Below are positions 8,697 through 16,249 of a stretch of 37,759 bases of DNA, piece after piece; the stretch's first letter is position 1, and every line of letters begins with the position of its first letter. Location of the stretch: positions 1 to 37,759 of the IMG/VR virus record IMGVR_UViG_3300028883_000087. The stretch is one strand, 5' to 3'. Below the pieces are notes generated by a model. That model ran no database searches. It saw only the letters and a list, made by a program, of their open reading frames with translations, and was not told the DNA's origin. Made by a program: the position numbers and the translations under genes. The stretch comes from a virus.

Positions 8697-9812
8697 CTAC
8701 GACACATTAGACTTTGTGAAAGTTGGGACAATACCAAGGCCAGCACTGGATGACTTTAATAGCCAGCTATTGAGAGTCACTGTCGTTGAACTTCCAGAAC
8801 AATATAGAGCAATACGATCTCCCGCGCTGACTGTAATTGACGAGTCTTCTTTGTCGCCAAGATTACCAACAGTATGGCTTGTTCCTGTAGCTACGTCATT
8901 TACATAAACACGCATAGTTGCTGTGCCGCCACTGGATGCAGCATTAAACACTGAATAAAGCGTACCAGAAGATAGGCATATGCCTTCGAAAACAGGTTCA
9001 TTACCCCCAGACGTAAATTCTATTCCTGTGTGAGAAAAACCCATCACATCGCCGCCTGAGTTTGCGGTGAAACTAGCAATTCGATCTGTCAAAGCGTCAA
9101 ACTGATCTTGGATGTTTGAGGTTACTCCATCCGTATGGTTTAGCTCAGTTACCGTAGCTGTGATTCCATCAAGGTGATTTAACTCTGCTGCTGTTGCGGT
9201 CAGACCATCTAAGCCCCTGTTAAACTCTGTATCTGTGACTCCAGTAGCTCTTAGGGATGCTGCGTAGTTCAAATCAAGGTAGGTTCCAGTGAAACCATCG
9301 ACCTTGTTCAATTCTGCCGTTGTCGCAGTAACACCATCCATGATATTGAGTTCTGATGTTGTTGCTGTCAGGCCGTCCAACTTATCGAACTCAGCCTCAG
9401 AAACACCTGTGCCTTGTAGCGTAGCAGCGTAGTTTAAGTCCGTTGCATCTCCAGTAAATCCATCAAGTTTATTCAATTCCGCTGTGGTTGATGTGATTCC
9501 GTCGAGGACGTTGAGTTCCGCTGTTGATGCTGTTAAACCGTCGAGGGTATCAAATTCTGACTCAGTTACCCCAGTACCCTGTAGTGTGGCAGCGTAATTC
9601 AGGTCATCAACGTCACCCGTAAAGCCATCAAGGGTATTGATTTCAGCGGCTGTGGCTGTAATATCTGAAACCTGACTCGCTGTGATTGACATTGCGTCTT
9701 CAAGATTTGCTTTCGTTATGCGCTTTGAAGTCCCTGAGTCGTTGACATAAAATTCATCCGCATCACCTACCGTTGTTGCTTCTGTCAATGCGCTTAGTTT
9801 TGTATCAGCCAT
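8697..9812 (-). CDS. Repeat tail-fibre-like protein
   Basis: 371 residues. After a short N-terminal motif (ADTKLSALTEATTVGDADEF, a common start of phage fibre and head-fibre proteins), residues 57-222 are three tandem repeats of about 55 residues (DNA about 9147-9644), each containing ELNxLDGFTG, DLNYAATLQGTGV, EFDxLDGLTA and ELNxxDGIT. Such LDG/ELN repeats form elongated trimeric shafts. Residues about 250-371 form a compact beta-rich domain (ATMRVYVNDVATGTSHTVGN), probably the receptor-contacting or trimerising tip. It lies between the gp4-like and gp10-like genes. Confidence 0.8.
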   Translation of the reverse strand: MADTKLSALTEATTVGDADEFYVNDSGTSKRITKANLEDAMSITASQVSDITATAAEINTLDGFTGDVDDLNYAATLQGTGVTESEFDTLDGLTASTAELNVLDGITSTTAELNKLDGFTGDATDLNYAATLQGTGVSEAEFDKLDGLTATTSELNIMDGVTATTAELNKVDGFTGTYLDLNYAASLRATGVTDTEFNRGLDGLTATAAELNHLDGITATVTELNHTDGVTSNIQDQFDALTDRIASFTANSGGDVMGFSHTGIEFTSGGNEPVFEGICLSSGTLYSVFNAASSGGTATMRVYVNDVATGTSHTVGNLGDKEDSSITVSAGDRIALYCSGSSTTVTLNSWLLKSSSAGLGIVPTFTKSNVS

Positions 9813-10087
9813 TATAAACCCTCTATGATTGCTTGAATTTGTTGAGCCGCTGCGTCATAGGCATCAAGTTCCTGCTGTTTGGTTTCAGCAATTCCACTGA
9901 GAAAATTTCCCAAAGCTGTTTTAGCAGATGATGGAAGGTCATTGACATTTGCTCGTCCTGTTGCTGACTTAACCGTCATGTCAATATCTCCTGACATTTC
10001 AGCAATAACAATGTTTAATGCCTTGACTTCAGATGCGAGTCTTTGTCTTTCGTCGATTGTTGTTTGTATGAGATTAATCAGCGCCAT
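9812..10087 (-). CDS. Small helical virion-region protein
   Basis: 91 residues, nearly all helical, with heptad-like spacing at both ends (RQRLASEVKALNIVIAEMSG and KQQELDAYDAAAQQIQAIIE) around a short polar linker. It starts one base before the end of the gp4-like gene region and touches the fibre gene. It could be a small neck or fibre-assembly factor. No family recognised. Confidence 0.65.
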   Translation of the reverse strand: MALINLIQTTIDERQRLASEVKALNIVIAEMSGDIDMTVKSATGRANVNDLPSSAKTALGNFLSGIAETKQQELDAYDAAAQQIQAIIEGL

Positions 10088-10090
10088 AGA

Positions 10091-10780
10091 TTATCCGTGA
10101 TAGGTGTCAGTTGTTATGTCATAGCCACCTTTTGAGCGGCCTGTTCTAATCTGCGGAATAACAGGGACATTCAGCTTTTTAATCTGTTTCAGCGTTTCGA
10201 CCGACCTTAAAGCGACATTCTCAGGTATTTTCATTGAGAACTCTGAGGCATAATCTCTTGCAAGGTTATAAACAAGTGCTGAACGGTAGATATTAGGTAG
10301 ACTGATAACATCTGTTGCAGATGAATATTCTGTTAAATCCGTCCAGCACTTGAGATGAATTGTGTCATTTGAATCGGGAGATGGATAAACACTTAACACC
10401 CCTTGAGGATAGGAGGGTTCGTAATAGTAAGAGTTTGGAATCCCTGAAGAGTCCTTATCTCCGATCTGGTCGTATGCCTGGCGTGAGAGTTTCTTCAGTG
10501 GGTAGTCATACCCGTCTTTTCTCAGATAAGCAGAGAGAATCTTAACCGGACGCGTGGCGTGATCACCACCTGTTCCAAGGGTGTATTCTTCCGTTCCCGA
10601 AGTCAGGGACAATTCAATCGTTGTGACTTCATGGATGCACCAGCGCTGTGAAGACCACTGAGAGAGAATATCGTTCAAGACTTCAATCCCGTCACTGGTC
10701 ATCTGAGCGTCAGCGGCTTCCCCAGAAGCTAAAACACCGAGTTTTCGTAATGCTCTGTCAATCAAACTCTGGACTGTCAT
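10091..10780 (-). CDS. Head-completion / tail accessory factor, P22 gp4-like
   Basis: 229 residues with the usual start of this family: TVQSLIDRALRKLGVLASGE followed by MTSDGIEVLNDILSQWSSQR. Both are hallmarks of the P22 gp4 / T7 gp11-type helical adaptor that docks under the portal. The middle is beta-rich (SYYYEPSYPQGVLSVYPSP), and the C-terminal helix SALVYNLARDYASEFSMKIP is also typical. P22 gp4 is 166 residues and has a side muramidase activity; I see no clear muramidase motif here. It overlaps the upstream ORF by 23 bases. Confidence 0.8.
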   Translation of the reverse strand: MTVQSLIDRALRKLGVLASGEAADAQMTSDGIEVLNDILSQWSSQRWCIHEVTTIELSLTSGTEEYTLGTGGDHATRPVKILSAYLRKDGYDYPLKKLSRQAYDQIGDKDSSGIPNSYYYEPSYPQGVLSVYPSPDSNDTIHLKCWTDLTEYSSATDVISLPNIYRSALVYNLARDYASEFSMKIPENVALRSVETLKQIKKLNVPVIPQIRTGRSKGGYDITTDTYHG

Positions 10781-11027
10781 TTAATTCATCCTCGAAGTCT
10801 TTCAGCATGTTGGCTTTTGACTTTCTGCGGTCAAGATCAATGCCGAAGGCTTTTGCATAGGATTCAAGCTCTTTTTTCGTCATTTCATCTATCTTCTTCG
10901 GCTCTTCTTCTTCCTGGTCGAACTTTGCCGGGGTATCAACCCATCCATCAGGAAGGATCTCACCCTCTAAAAACAACCTTGGTTCCTTGTCTTTGTGGTA
11001 AAACCACTGATTATGATCGAGTTTCAT
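10758..11027 (-). CDS. Small protein with SAP/LEM-like helical motif
   Basis: I start the gene at the ATG at 11027 (89 residues, MKLDHNQWFYHKDKEP) because GGAAAG lies upstream; the longer reading from 11078 runs further into the glycosyltransferase gene. The N-terminal half reads DGWVDTPAKFD. The C-terminal half, EMTKKELESYAKAFGIDLDR followed by RRKSKANML, is a two-helix motif like SAP/HeH domains found in small phage head proteins. It sits between the coat and gp4-like genes, so a head-joining or DNA-contact role is plausible. Confidence 0.7.
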   Translation of the reverse strand: MKLDHNQWFYHKDKEPRLFLEGEILPDGWVDTPAKFDQEEEEPKKIDEMTKKELESYAKAFGIDLDRRKSKANMLKDFEDELNDSPEFD

Positions 11028-11616
11028 GTTTATACTTTCCAGTGTAGGTTTTAGACCCGATATGGCCGATTTCCTCACTATGAATGGTTATTTTCCCGCC
11101 TATGTCTCTCCATCTTTGGCAGAAAACATAGTCCTCTCCCCAATATCTTCCGCTATCAAGGATAAAATCGAACAGGGCGTAGTATTCTTTTCCTTTATCC
11201 GTGTATTTCAGGTCTTTATAGGCTTCCAGCATCTTTTCAATACATGATCTCTTCAGCGCAATACACCCTGTTCCGACAAACTCAACATCATCATTGACAA
11301 TGCAGGTGTATTTTTCCTCTTCATTCTTGTATCTGTACGGGATTGCTGAGAATTCTTCCGAGTCGCGTAGCATATTGATAACGGAAACCGGATCGAATAC
11401 CATATCTGCGTCGAGAAACAGTAAAACGTCGAACCCAGACTCATAGAATCTCTGAGTGATCTCGTTACGGGCTTTTGTCAGGATTGAACAGCCGTTATGG
11501 AGATCGACCTCTGTTTCCCATCCGAGGTGACAGAGAACCACCCTGAGTTTAAGGAGGGAGCTGATAAATTGTGCGTCAGCTCCCCCATAAATCGGAATAC
11601 CGATATAAACTCTCAT
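11011..11616 (-). CDS. Glycosyltransferase-like protein (GT-A fold)
   Basis: 201 residues. It starts MRVYIGIPIYGGADAQFISS, a nucleotide-sugar-binding-type beta-alpha unit; LTKARNEITQRFYESGFDVL leads to the DxD-like FLDADMVF (about residues 70-77). Further motifs are FVGTGCIALKRSCIEKM and SGRYWGEDYVFCQRWRDIGG, where the (G)ED motif before the last helix is typical of GT-A acceptor/catalytic regions, and a final HIGSKTYTGKY. It lies inside the head gene cluster between the coat-linked ORF and the gp4-like gene. It may modify a virion protein, host surface sugar or phage DNA; the substrate cannot be inferred. Confidence 0.75.
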   Translation of the reverse strand: MRVYIGIPIYGGADAQFISSLLKLRVVLCHLGWETEVDLHNGCSILTKARNEITQRFYESGFDVLLFLDADMVFDPVSVINMLRDSEEFSAIPYRYKNEEEKYTCIVNDDVEFVGTGCIALKRSCIEKMLEAYKDLKYTDKGKEYYALFDFILDSGRYWGEDYVFCQRWRDIGGKITIHSEEIGHIGSKTYTGKYKHETRS

Positions 11617-11814
11617 CTAAGCGTCGATCAATCCAAGAGAGACAAGAGCGGCCCGAATTTCGGCCAGTTCAAGAATCACCGTGGCAATATCTGTCCCTAC
11701 AGTCACGGTCATTGCTGGTTGCGTCACCGGAGTTTCACCGAAGAGAGCAACCTTGTCATCAGAGCGCCCAAGGCATACACCGTCAGGGCTTCCACTTCCT
11801 AAATATTCAGCCAT
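11617..11814 (-). CDS. Small coat-adjacent protein, 65 residues
   Basis: Starts MAEYLGSGSPDGVCLGRSDD, has a middle AMTVTVGTDIATVILELAEI, and ends with a helix LVSLGLIDA. Similar short proteins with the PDGVxLG start commonly follow coat genes in podovirus and siphovirus genomes. It directly follows the coat gene (12-base gap) and may be a minor head or decoration component. Unknown function. Confidence 0.65.
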   Translation of the reverse strand: MAEYLGSGSPDGVCLGRSDDKVALFGETPVTQPAMTVTVGTDIATVILELAEIRAALVSLGLIDA

Positions 11815-11826
11815 TGTCTATTCTCC

Positions 11827-13035
11827 TTAACCTGTGATCCTGCAAGCCATCGACGGACGTTGAGCCAAAGACCCAAAGAACACATCGAGACGCAGAGGAT
11901 AGTTCGCGTTGTTAATGTCGTACTGACGCAGAATACGAATATTGATTCCGTCCATTGCCTGTTGAGACTTGAAAGACACGTCAGAAGGCATCTCTAGGTT
12001 AGCCGAAGCAAAAGTAAAAGCTTCTTTATGGAAGGCCATATTCTGAGCGTATCCGGTCGAAGCCGTACCAACAACAGTCACAGCGGCTCCATCTTGCGGG
12101 AAGGCATCAATCGTCTGAAGACCACCGCTTGCAGAGGTATACATGGCCGGTGAGACGGTCAAATCAACTTCATTCGAAGCTGCTGTGGCGTCTGCGGTGA
12201 CAACGAACTGCTGAAGGGAACCAGTGGATTCCTTGGTTTCAGGATTCACAGCGTAAACGCCGGCAACGGTAAATACATCACCCTCTTTCCAGGTATCTGT
12301 GGCGTTGGTCAGACCATCGACATGGATTGTGGATGAGCCTTCTGTCGACACTGTTCCGTCGATCAGGATAGTCCCGACACGGCTTCCGCAGGTATGGACA
12401 GGAACGTTCTGACTCATCATGAAGTCGAATCCGAGCGCCTTACCCATTGCACCTTCTGTGTATTGTTTCGAGATGGCTCCTGAAGGATTAAACAATCCGG
12501 TCAGTGCATTAACGGTTGCGGCTTGTGCTGCTGGGTTGATAACAACTTTGCGATCCGTAATCGGGGTGGCAAATTCGCTCAGTTTCTGCCCTGCTGAAAG
12601 ATAAGTCAGAGCAGCGTTCGGCGCTGTCCCTGCTGTGCCGACAAGGTTGTAAACAGACTTGTAACAGTTCTGGTAGGTCAACAGATCGACTTCTGCGGCC
12701 AGCCGTGAAACAGCAGGAGTGATAAAACGTCTGCTGAACTCGTCAATATCGAGTGCAAGGTCAGCGTCAGTGAAGTTCATATCAACACCCTTGACGGTTC
12801 CGATTGTCAAGGTGTCGTACTGTTCGTTCTGATCTTCAGCGTCGATTGTCCAGCCGGTACGAATTTTATACTGATTGGGTTTTCGGATGCGGATTGAAGC
12901 GCCACGCTTCTGGCCGCCGAAGGTTGTTTCCTTGTCGTGCTGCTTGTCGATGCTCCCAACGAAAGCGAGGTTGTTGTGAAGAATCCTCAACGCCTCTTTC
13001 GTAATGGCATCTGGTTTTAAATATGAGTTAGCCAT
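11827..13035 (-). CDS. Major capsid (coat) protein, P22 gp5-like
   Basis: 402 residues, starting MANSYLKPDAITKEALRILH as in the P22 coat protein family. Typical features are TFGGQKRGASIRIRKPNQYK in the extended-loop region, MNFTDADLALDIDEFSRRFI (spine-helix region), and a C-terminal FHKEAFTFASANLEM then ILRQYDINNANYPLRLDVFF. Residues about 220-340 (DGLTNATDTWKEGDVFTVAG and following) form a beta insertion comparable to the telokin-like I-domain of P22 gp5 (430 residues). AAAGGA lies 9 bases upstream. It follows the scaffold gene after an 83-base gap containing hairpins. Confidence 0.9.
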   Translation of the reverse strand: MANSYLKPDAITKEALRILHNNLAFVGSIDKQHDKETTFGGQKRGASIRIRKPNQYKIRTGWTIDAEDQNEQYDTLTIGTVKGVDMNFTDADLALDIDEFSRRFITPAVSRLAAEVDLLTYQNCYKSVYNLVGTAGTAPNAALTYLSAGQKLSEFATPITDRKVVINPAAQAATVNALTGLFNPSGAISKQYTEGAMGKALGFDFMMSQNVPVHTCGSRVGTILIDGTVSTEGSSTIHVDGLTNATDTWKEGDVFTVAGVYAVNPETKESTGSLQQFVVTADATAASNEVDLTVSPAMYTSASGGLQTIDAFPQDGAAVTVVGTASTGYAQNMAFHKEAFTFASANLEMPSDVSFKSQQAMDGINIRILRQYDINNANYPLRLDVFFGSLAQRPSMACRITG

Positions 13036-13118
13036 TGTCTGTAGTCCTTTCCGCCTCCCGGCGGTAAATTATGAGGCCCAATGAAGGGCCAAAGCCTCGG
13101 TCAGTCTCCCGACTGTCC
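13036..13118 (-). promoter_or_regulatory. RNA hairpins between scaffold and coat genes
   Basis: On the mRNA strand this gap folds into compact hairpins. CAGTC-GGGA-GACTG (13102-13115) starts 3 bases after the scaffold stop. GGCCC-TTCATT-GGGCC lies at 13075-13090. CCGCC-GGGA-GGCGG (13051-13064) sits just before the coat Shine-Dalgarno. Two loops are GGGA, a GNRA tetraloop. No U-tract follows, so these are not intrinsic terminators; mRNA stabilisation, processing or translational control of the highly expressed coat gene is more likely. Confidence 0.6.
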
Positions 13119-13961
13119 TTATCCGTAAATTTGTTTGTTTCTCCGTCGTGCAAACTCTTCAGGGGAAATGTTCGGGTCGTTCAGCCAATCGTTCGATGCT
13201 GATTCTTTTCCCCCAACAGGTTTGACCGGAGGTGGAGCTTCTGTCGTTTTTTTCTGTTGCGGTGCGCTGAATTGTGCATCCATTTTGGCAATCTCAAAGA
13301 CGATTTGTTGCGGAGGAAGACTGAGAATCCTTGCTCGTTCAGCCCGATCTGTTCCCAACTTGTAGGCAATATCAACGGGGTTTGCAGCCTGTGCAAAGAC
13401 ACCTTCCATGCCTCTGGGGATGAAGCCGACACGATCAAAGTCATCGTATTTGGCCTTTCCTTCTGTGACTGTCTCGTTGATAAAATCTTCAACGGTCTGT
13501 TGTTGTCTGTGCTTTGTTACGTTGTTGAGAAGTTCCTCTTGTGCGCGTCTGTTTTGCCCTTGGACGAATAGCGCTAAACCTTGCTGGTACTGTTGCATGG
13601 CCTGGGAATATTGCTCGTCATCGTCATACTGATAGCGGTCAGGCGGTACAGGCGGTGTTTCTGGATACTTGACCTGTTCAGGTTCTTGTGGCTTGTTCTT
13701 GTTGACAAGTTCCTGAACCATCTGTTCCAGCCTGTCGGCCCGTTGTCGTTCTTCTTCGCGTTGACGTTTTTCTTCTTCCCGTTGCCACGTTAATTCGTTG
13801 ATGCGGTCTTGAGCGGTCTTCTTTCGCGGCTTTTCTTCCTGTTGTTCGACCTCTTCGCCTTCCTGTTCCTGCTCGTCAGTGGCATCCTCACTGATTTCTT
13901 GAGGGGATGAATCCTCGATCTCATCCTGTGCAGGCTCAATGCCCGTGGTTTCCTCTTCCAT
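13119..13961 (-). CDS. Scaffolding protein
   Basis: 280 residues directly upstream of the coat gene, where P22-like phages place scaffolding protein (gp8, 303 residues). The first 60 residues are extremely acidic (runs of Glu, Asp, Gln), followed by a long Arg/Glu/Gln coiled coil (about 60-105, REEEKRQREEERQRADRLEQ). A proline-rich linker and helices come next, and it ends in a short Arg/Lys-rich helix (PEEFARRRNKQIYG) like the coat-binding C-terminus of P22 scaffold. A GAAAGGAAACATC leader provides the Shine-Dalgarno. No protease motif seen. Confidence 0.8.
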   Translation of the reverse strand: MEEETTGIEPAQDEIEDSSPQEISEDATDEQEQEGEEVEQQEEKPRKKTAQDRINELTWQREEEKRQREEERQRADRLEQMVQELVNKNKPQEPEQVKYPETPPVPPDRYQYDDDEQYSQAMQQYQQGLALFVQGQNRRAQEELLNNVTKHRQQQTVEDFINETVTEGKAKYDDFDRVGFIPRGMEGVFAQAANPVDIAYKLGTDRAERARILSLPPQQIVFEIAKMDAQFSAPQQKKTTEAPPPVKPVGGKESASNDWLNDPNISPEEFARRRNKQIYG

Positions 13962-14032
13962 GATGTTTCCTTTCTTGCTGTCTCCCGACAGTCGGTGCGT
14001 CCTAAGACGGTGTGGGCTGTAAGCCCTATGGA
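13962..14032 (-). promoter_or_regulatory. Tandem RNA hairpins upstream of the scaffold gene
   Basis: On the mRNA strand three small hairpins follow each other: GGGCT-TAC-AGCCC (14014-14026), CGTC-TTAG-GACG (13998-14009) and CTGTC-GGGA-GACAG (13978-13991). The last has the same GGGA tetraloop as two hairpins downstream of the scaffold gene and lies just upstream of the scaffold Shine-Dalgarno. No U-tract. The scaffold gene is thus bracketed by matching GGGA hairpins. Confidence 0.6.
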
Positions 14033-14350
14033 CTATTCGCCCCGTTCGATAATGTCAAGCGTTCCTGTTGTTGAGTCTTGGATAGCGTGGATACTGACCG
14101 GGCTTGCATCAGTTGACCACGGAACAGCAATATCAATCGACTCATCAGCTCTTAAAGGAAAGCTTGATCCAAAAGTCTTTTCTGCTCCAGGAGCGGCGGC
14201 TGCGGCGTTGATGTTTATCCAACAGTCTTCACTTGTCCTGAGTGTCACCCCGATTGTTCCCGGATGAAGGTCTGTTGAATCCGAAGCTGCGCCAAACGTA
14301 ATGTATTGAGCGCCTTTCACCATTAGTAAGTTGTTATTTCCGTAGCTCAT
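14033..14350 (-). CDS. Small beta-rich head-region protein
   Basis: 105 residues, starting MSYGNNNLLMVKGAQYITFG, with beta-strand alternation throughout (GTIGVTLRTSEDCWININAA, ADESIDIAVPWSTDASPVSI). It lies 3 bases after the portal gene and before the scaffold gene. Similar small beta proteins in phage head clusters serve as decoration or head-fibre bases, but I recognise no family. Confidence 0.65.
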   Translation of the reverse strand: MSYGNNNLLMVKGAQYITFGAASDSTDLHPGTIGVTLRTSEDCWININAAAAAPGAEKTFGSSFPLRADESIDIAVPWSTDASPVSIHAIQDSTTGTLDIIERGE

Positions 14351-14353
14351 TTT

Positions 14354-16249
14354 CTACCTCATCAGCCCGATTTGTCTTAAGACATCGGACACGGCTTGTG
14401 TTGCTATCTTATATGTCATCTCGGCATTTTGTTGTTGAACGTCAATTCCTTCTTTCTGGACTTCCATTTGCTTCTTTGCGTTGTCTAACTGTTTTCCTTG
14501 AAGATCAAGCTGGCCTTTTTGAATATCCATCTGGTCTTTCGGTGAAGGTTGTTGCGGTTGATTCATTTGCTGCATTTCCTGTGCAATCTCATCAGACTCA
14601 GGCCAATCAAGGTTCTTGGCAATGCGCGGCATGATAATCGGCGCATAGTTCGGCGCTGAAGTCAGGAGTTGAACCATTCCGTCGGCGGCTTCCATGCGCT
14701 TTGTTTCGTATCCTGGAGACACATCGGCCACCACGTCATATTTACCAACGGATAAATCAAGTTGCTTCTCTCCGCTCATTTGATCGACCATATTAATCTT
14801 GGCCCAGCCTTCCTTACCGTCCTCTCCCATGAGCCTGACGACACGCTCTGTGTCATAAATCCTCGGTATCAGGTCAACGAGAATCTTACCTGTGTATTTC
14901 AAGGCTCTTTGTTGGTTGTCGGTAAAGACGAATGTTGCCGTGTCTCCCTGGGCCTGCCTGCGTGCAATGGCAATGCCTGAAGTCTCGTTCCCTTTTGCAC
15001 CTAAAGAAGCATCGTAGATACCTGTTGTTGCCTTGAGGTCGTCCGAGGCTTGTATGGCTTCATTGAGTGCGCCAGTGTCGGTTATTGAGGCTTGCTGTCT
15101 CTGTGGGACACGTCCTTGTGAATCGGGGTGGTACATAAGATATGGCATAGGCTTTCTATGAGCCTGATTCCATTGATCTTCGTAGCCCTCGATCATTTCC
15201 TCTGTGATTATCCACGGCTGCTTTGGAGCCATAGCGATTGTCTCAGCGGCGGTACTGCGTGACCAGTTATAAAGTCTCTGCGGGTCTTTGGCCCAACGGA
15301 TAGCAGACCTTAGATGTCTCTTGCCTTCAATCCAGACTTCCTCACCTAAACAGGGAACAATCGGAATATACTTGCCAGCCCACTCTTGCGGCCCCTCTAA
15401 AAGAGCGTTTCCAGCGATCTTGCACCACATGACCTTGTGAGTTTCAACTTTTCGCTCATTTTTAACTTGCGGTGTTATGTCCTGTTGTATCTCTTCTCCT
15501 GTAATCGGGTCTTGAATCATCTGGTATTGTGGTTCTGGCTTCTCTTCGACGGTCATGCCGTTGTCTAGAAGATAGAGCGTTTTAGTGATTGGCTCTTTGT
15601 ACCAATACTCTGCAATCCTCACGGAATCCGAGGTAAACCATCCTGCTTCGTCTTCACCTTCAGCGACTTCAACACTAGCGTTTTCTTTGTTCGGGTATCT
15701 GCGTTCAAACTCTTGCCGTGTCAGCGTTTCGGTGACAAAACAATACTGAGCGTCCTCATAATCAGGCTCTTGTGCAGACTGATCAAGGTAAACAGAAAAC
15801 TGGTTGTTGACCCGTGAAATCTTAATATCCTGCTCAAAGGTGTCGTCATCGGAATACTCGGTTATGATTCTCCAGAATCCATAGCCACCACGAACAGAAC
15901 AATCATGGCCGTAATCATAAGCTGTCTCAGCGTCAGAGATGTTCTCAATGTTCCTGATCATTCCCGTAAAGACTTCTGCGGTATTCGGGTCTGCCTGATT
16001 ATCGACGGGGCGAACTTTAATCCTTGGGCGGTTCTTTCTGGCTTCTCCCAACACCTGCTTGACGGTTGCTGCGGTTTTGTTAATGACCAGACATGGGCGG
16101 CCAACACGCTCGGCTTCTTCCTCTTTTGTCCACTGTTCACCATTCTCGAAGCGGATGTCTTCTATTGCCGCCTCTCTTATGTGGCGTTCAGCTTCCATCG
16201 ACTCTTGAAAGCGTTCTCTAGCTGTACTGAGTAGCTTAACTTTATCCAT
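14354..16249 (-). CDS. Portal protein, P22 gp1-like
   Basis: 631 residues (P22 portal is 725). The N-terminus has the family pattern of a helical stretch with RFQESMEAERHIREAAIEDI, then FENGEQW at residues 34-40. Further motifs are GRPCLVINKTAATVKQVLGE, GYGFWRIITEYSDDDTFEQD, RLYNWSRSTAAETIAMAPKQ, and GAKGNETSGIAIARRQAQGD in the core near the clip/wing junction. Residues about 560-615 form a Gln/Lys-rich helix analogous to the helical barrel. The portal is the dodecameric DNA gate on which gp4- and gp10-like proteins stack. Its start overlaps the stop of the terminase gene. Confidence 0.9.
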   Translation of the reverse strand: MDKVKLLSTARERFQESMEAERHIREAAIEDIRFENGEQWTKEEEAERVGRPCLVINKTAATVKQVLGEARKNRPRIKVRPVDNQADPNTAEVFTGMIRNIENISDAETAYDYGHDCSVRGGYGFWRIITEYSDDDTFEQDIKISRVNNQFSVYLDQSAQEPDYEDAQYCFVTETLTRQEFERRYPNKENASVEVAEGEDEAGWFTSDSVRIAEYWYKEPITKTLYLLDNGMTVEEKPEPQYQMIQDPITGEEIQQDITPQVKNERKVETHKVMWCKIAGNALLEGPQEWAGKYIPIVPCLGEEVWIEGKRHLRSAIRWAKDPQRLYNWSRSTAAETIAMAPKQPWIITEEMIEGYEDQWNQAHRKPMPYLMYHPDSQGRVPQRQQASITDTGALNEAIQASDDLKATTGIYDASLGAKGNETSGIAIARRQAQGDTATFVFTDNQQRALKYTGKILVDLIPRIYDTERVVRLMGEDGKEGWAKINMVDQMSGEKQLDLSVGKYDVVADVSPGYETKRMEAADGMVQLLTSAPNYAPIIMPRIAKNLDWPESDEIAQEMQQMNQPQQPSPKDQMDIQKGQLDLQGKQLDNAKKQMEVQKEGIDVQQQNAEMTYKIATQAVSDVLRQIGLMR

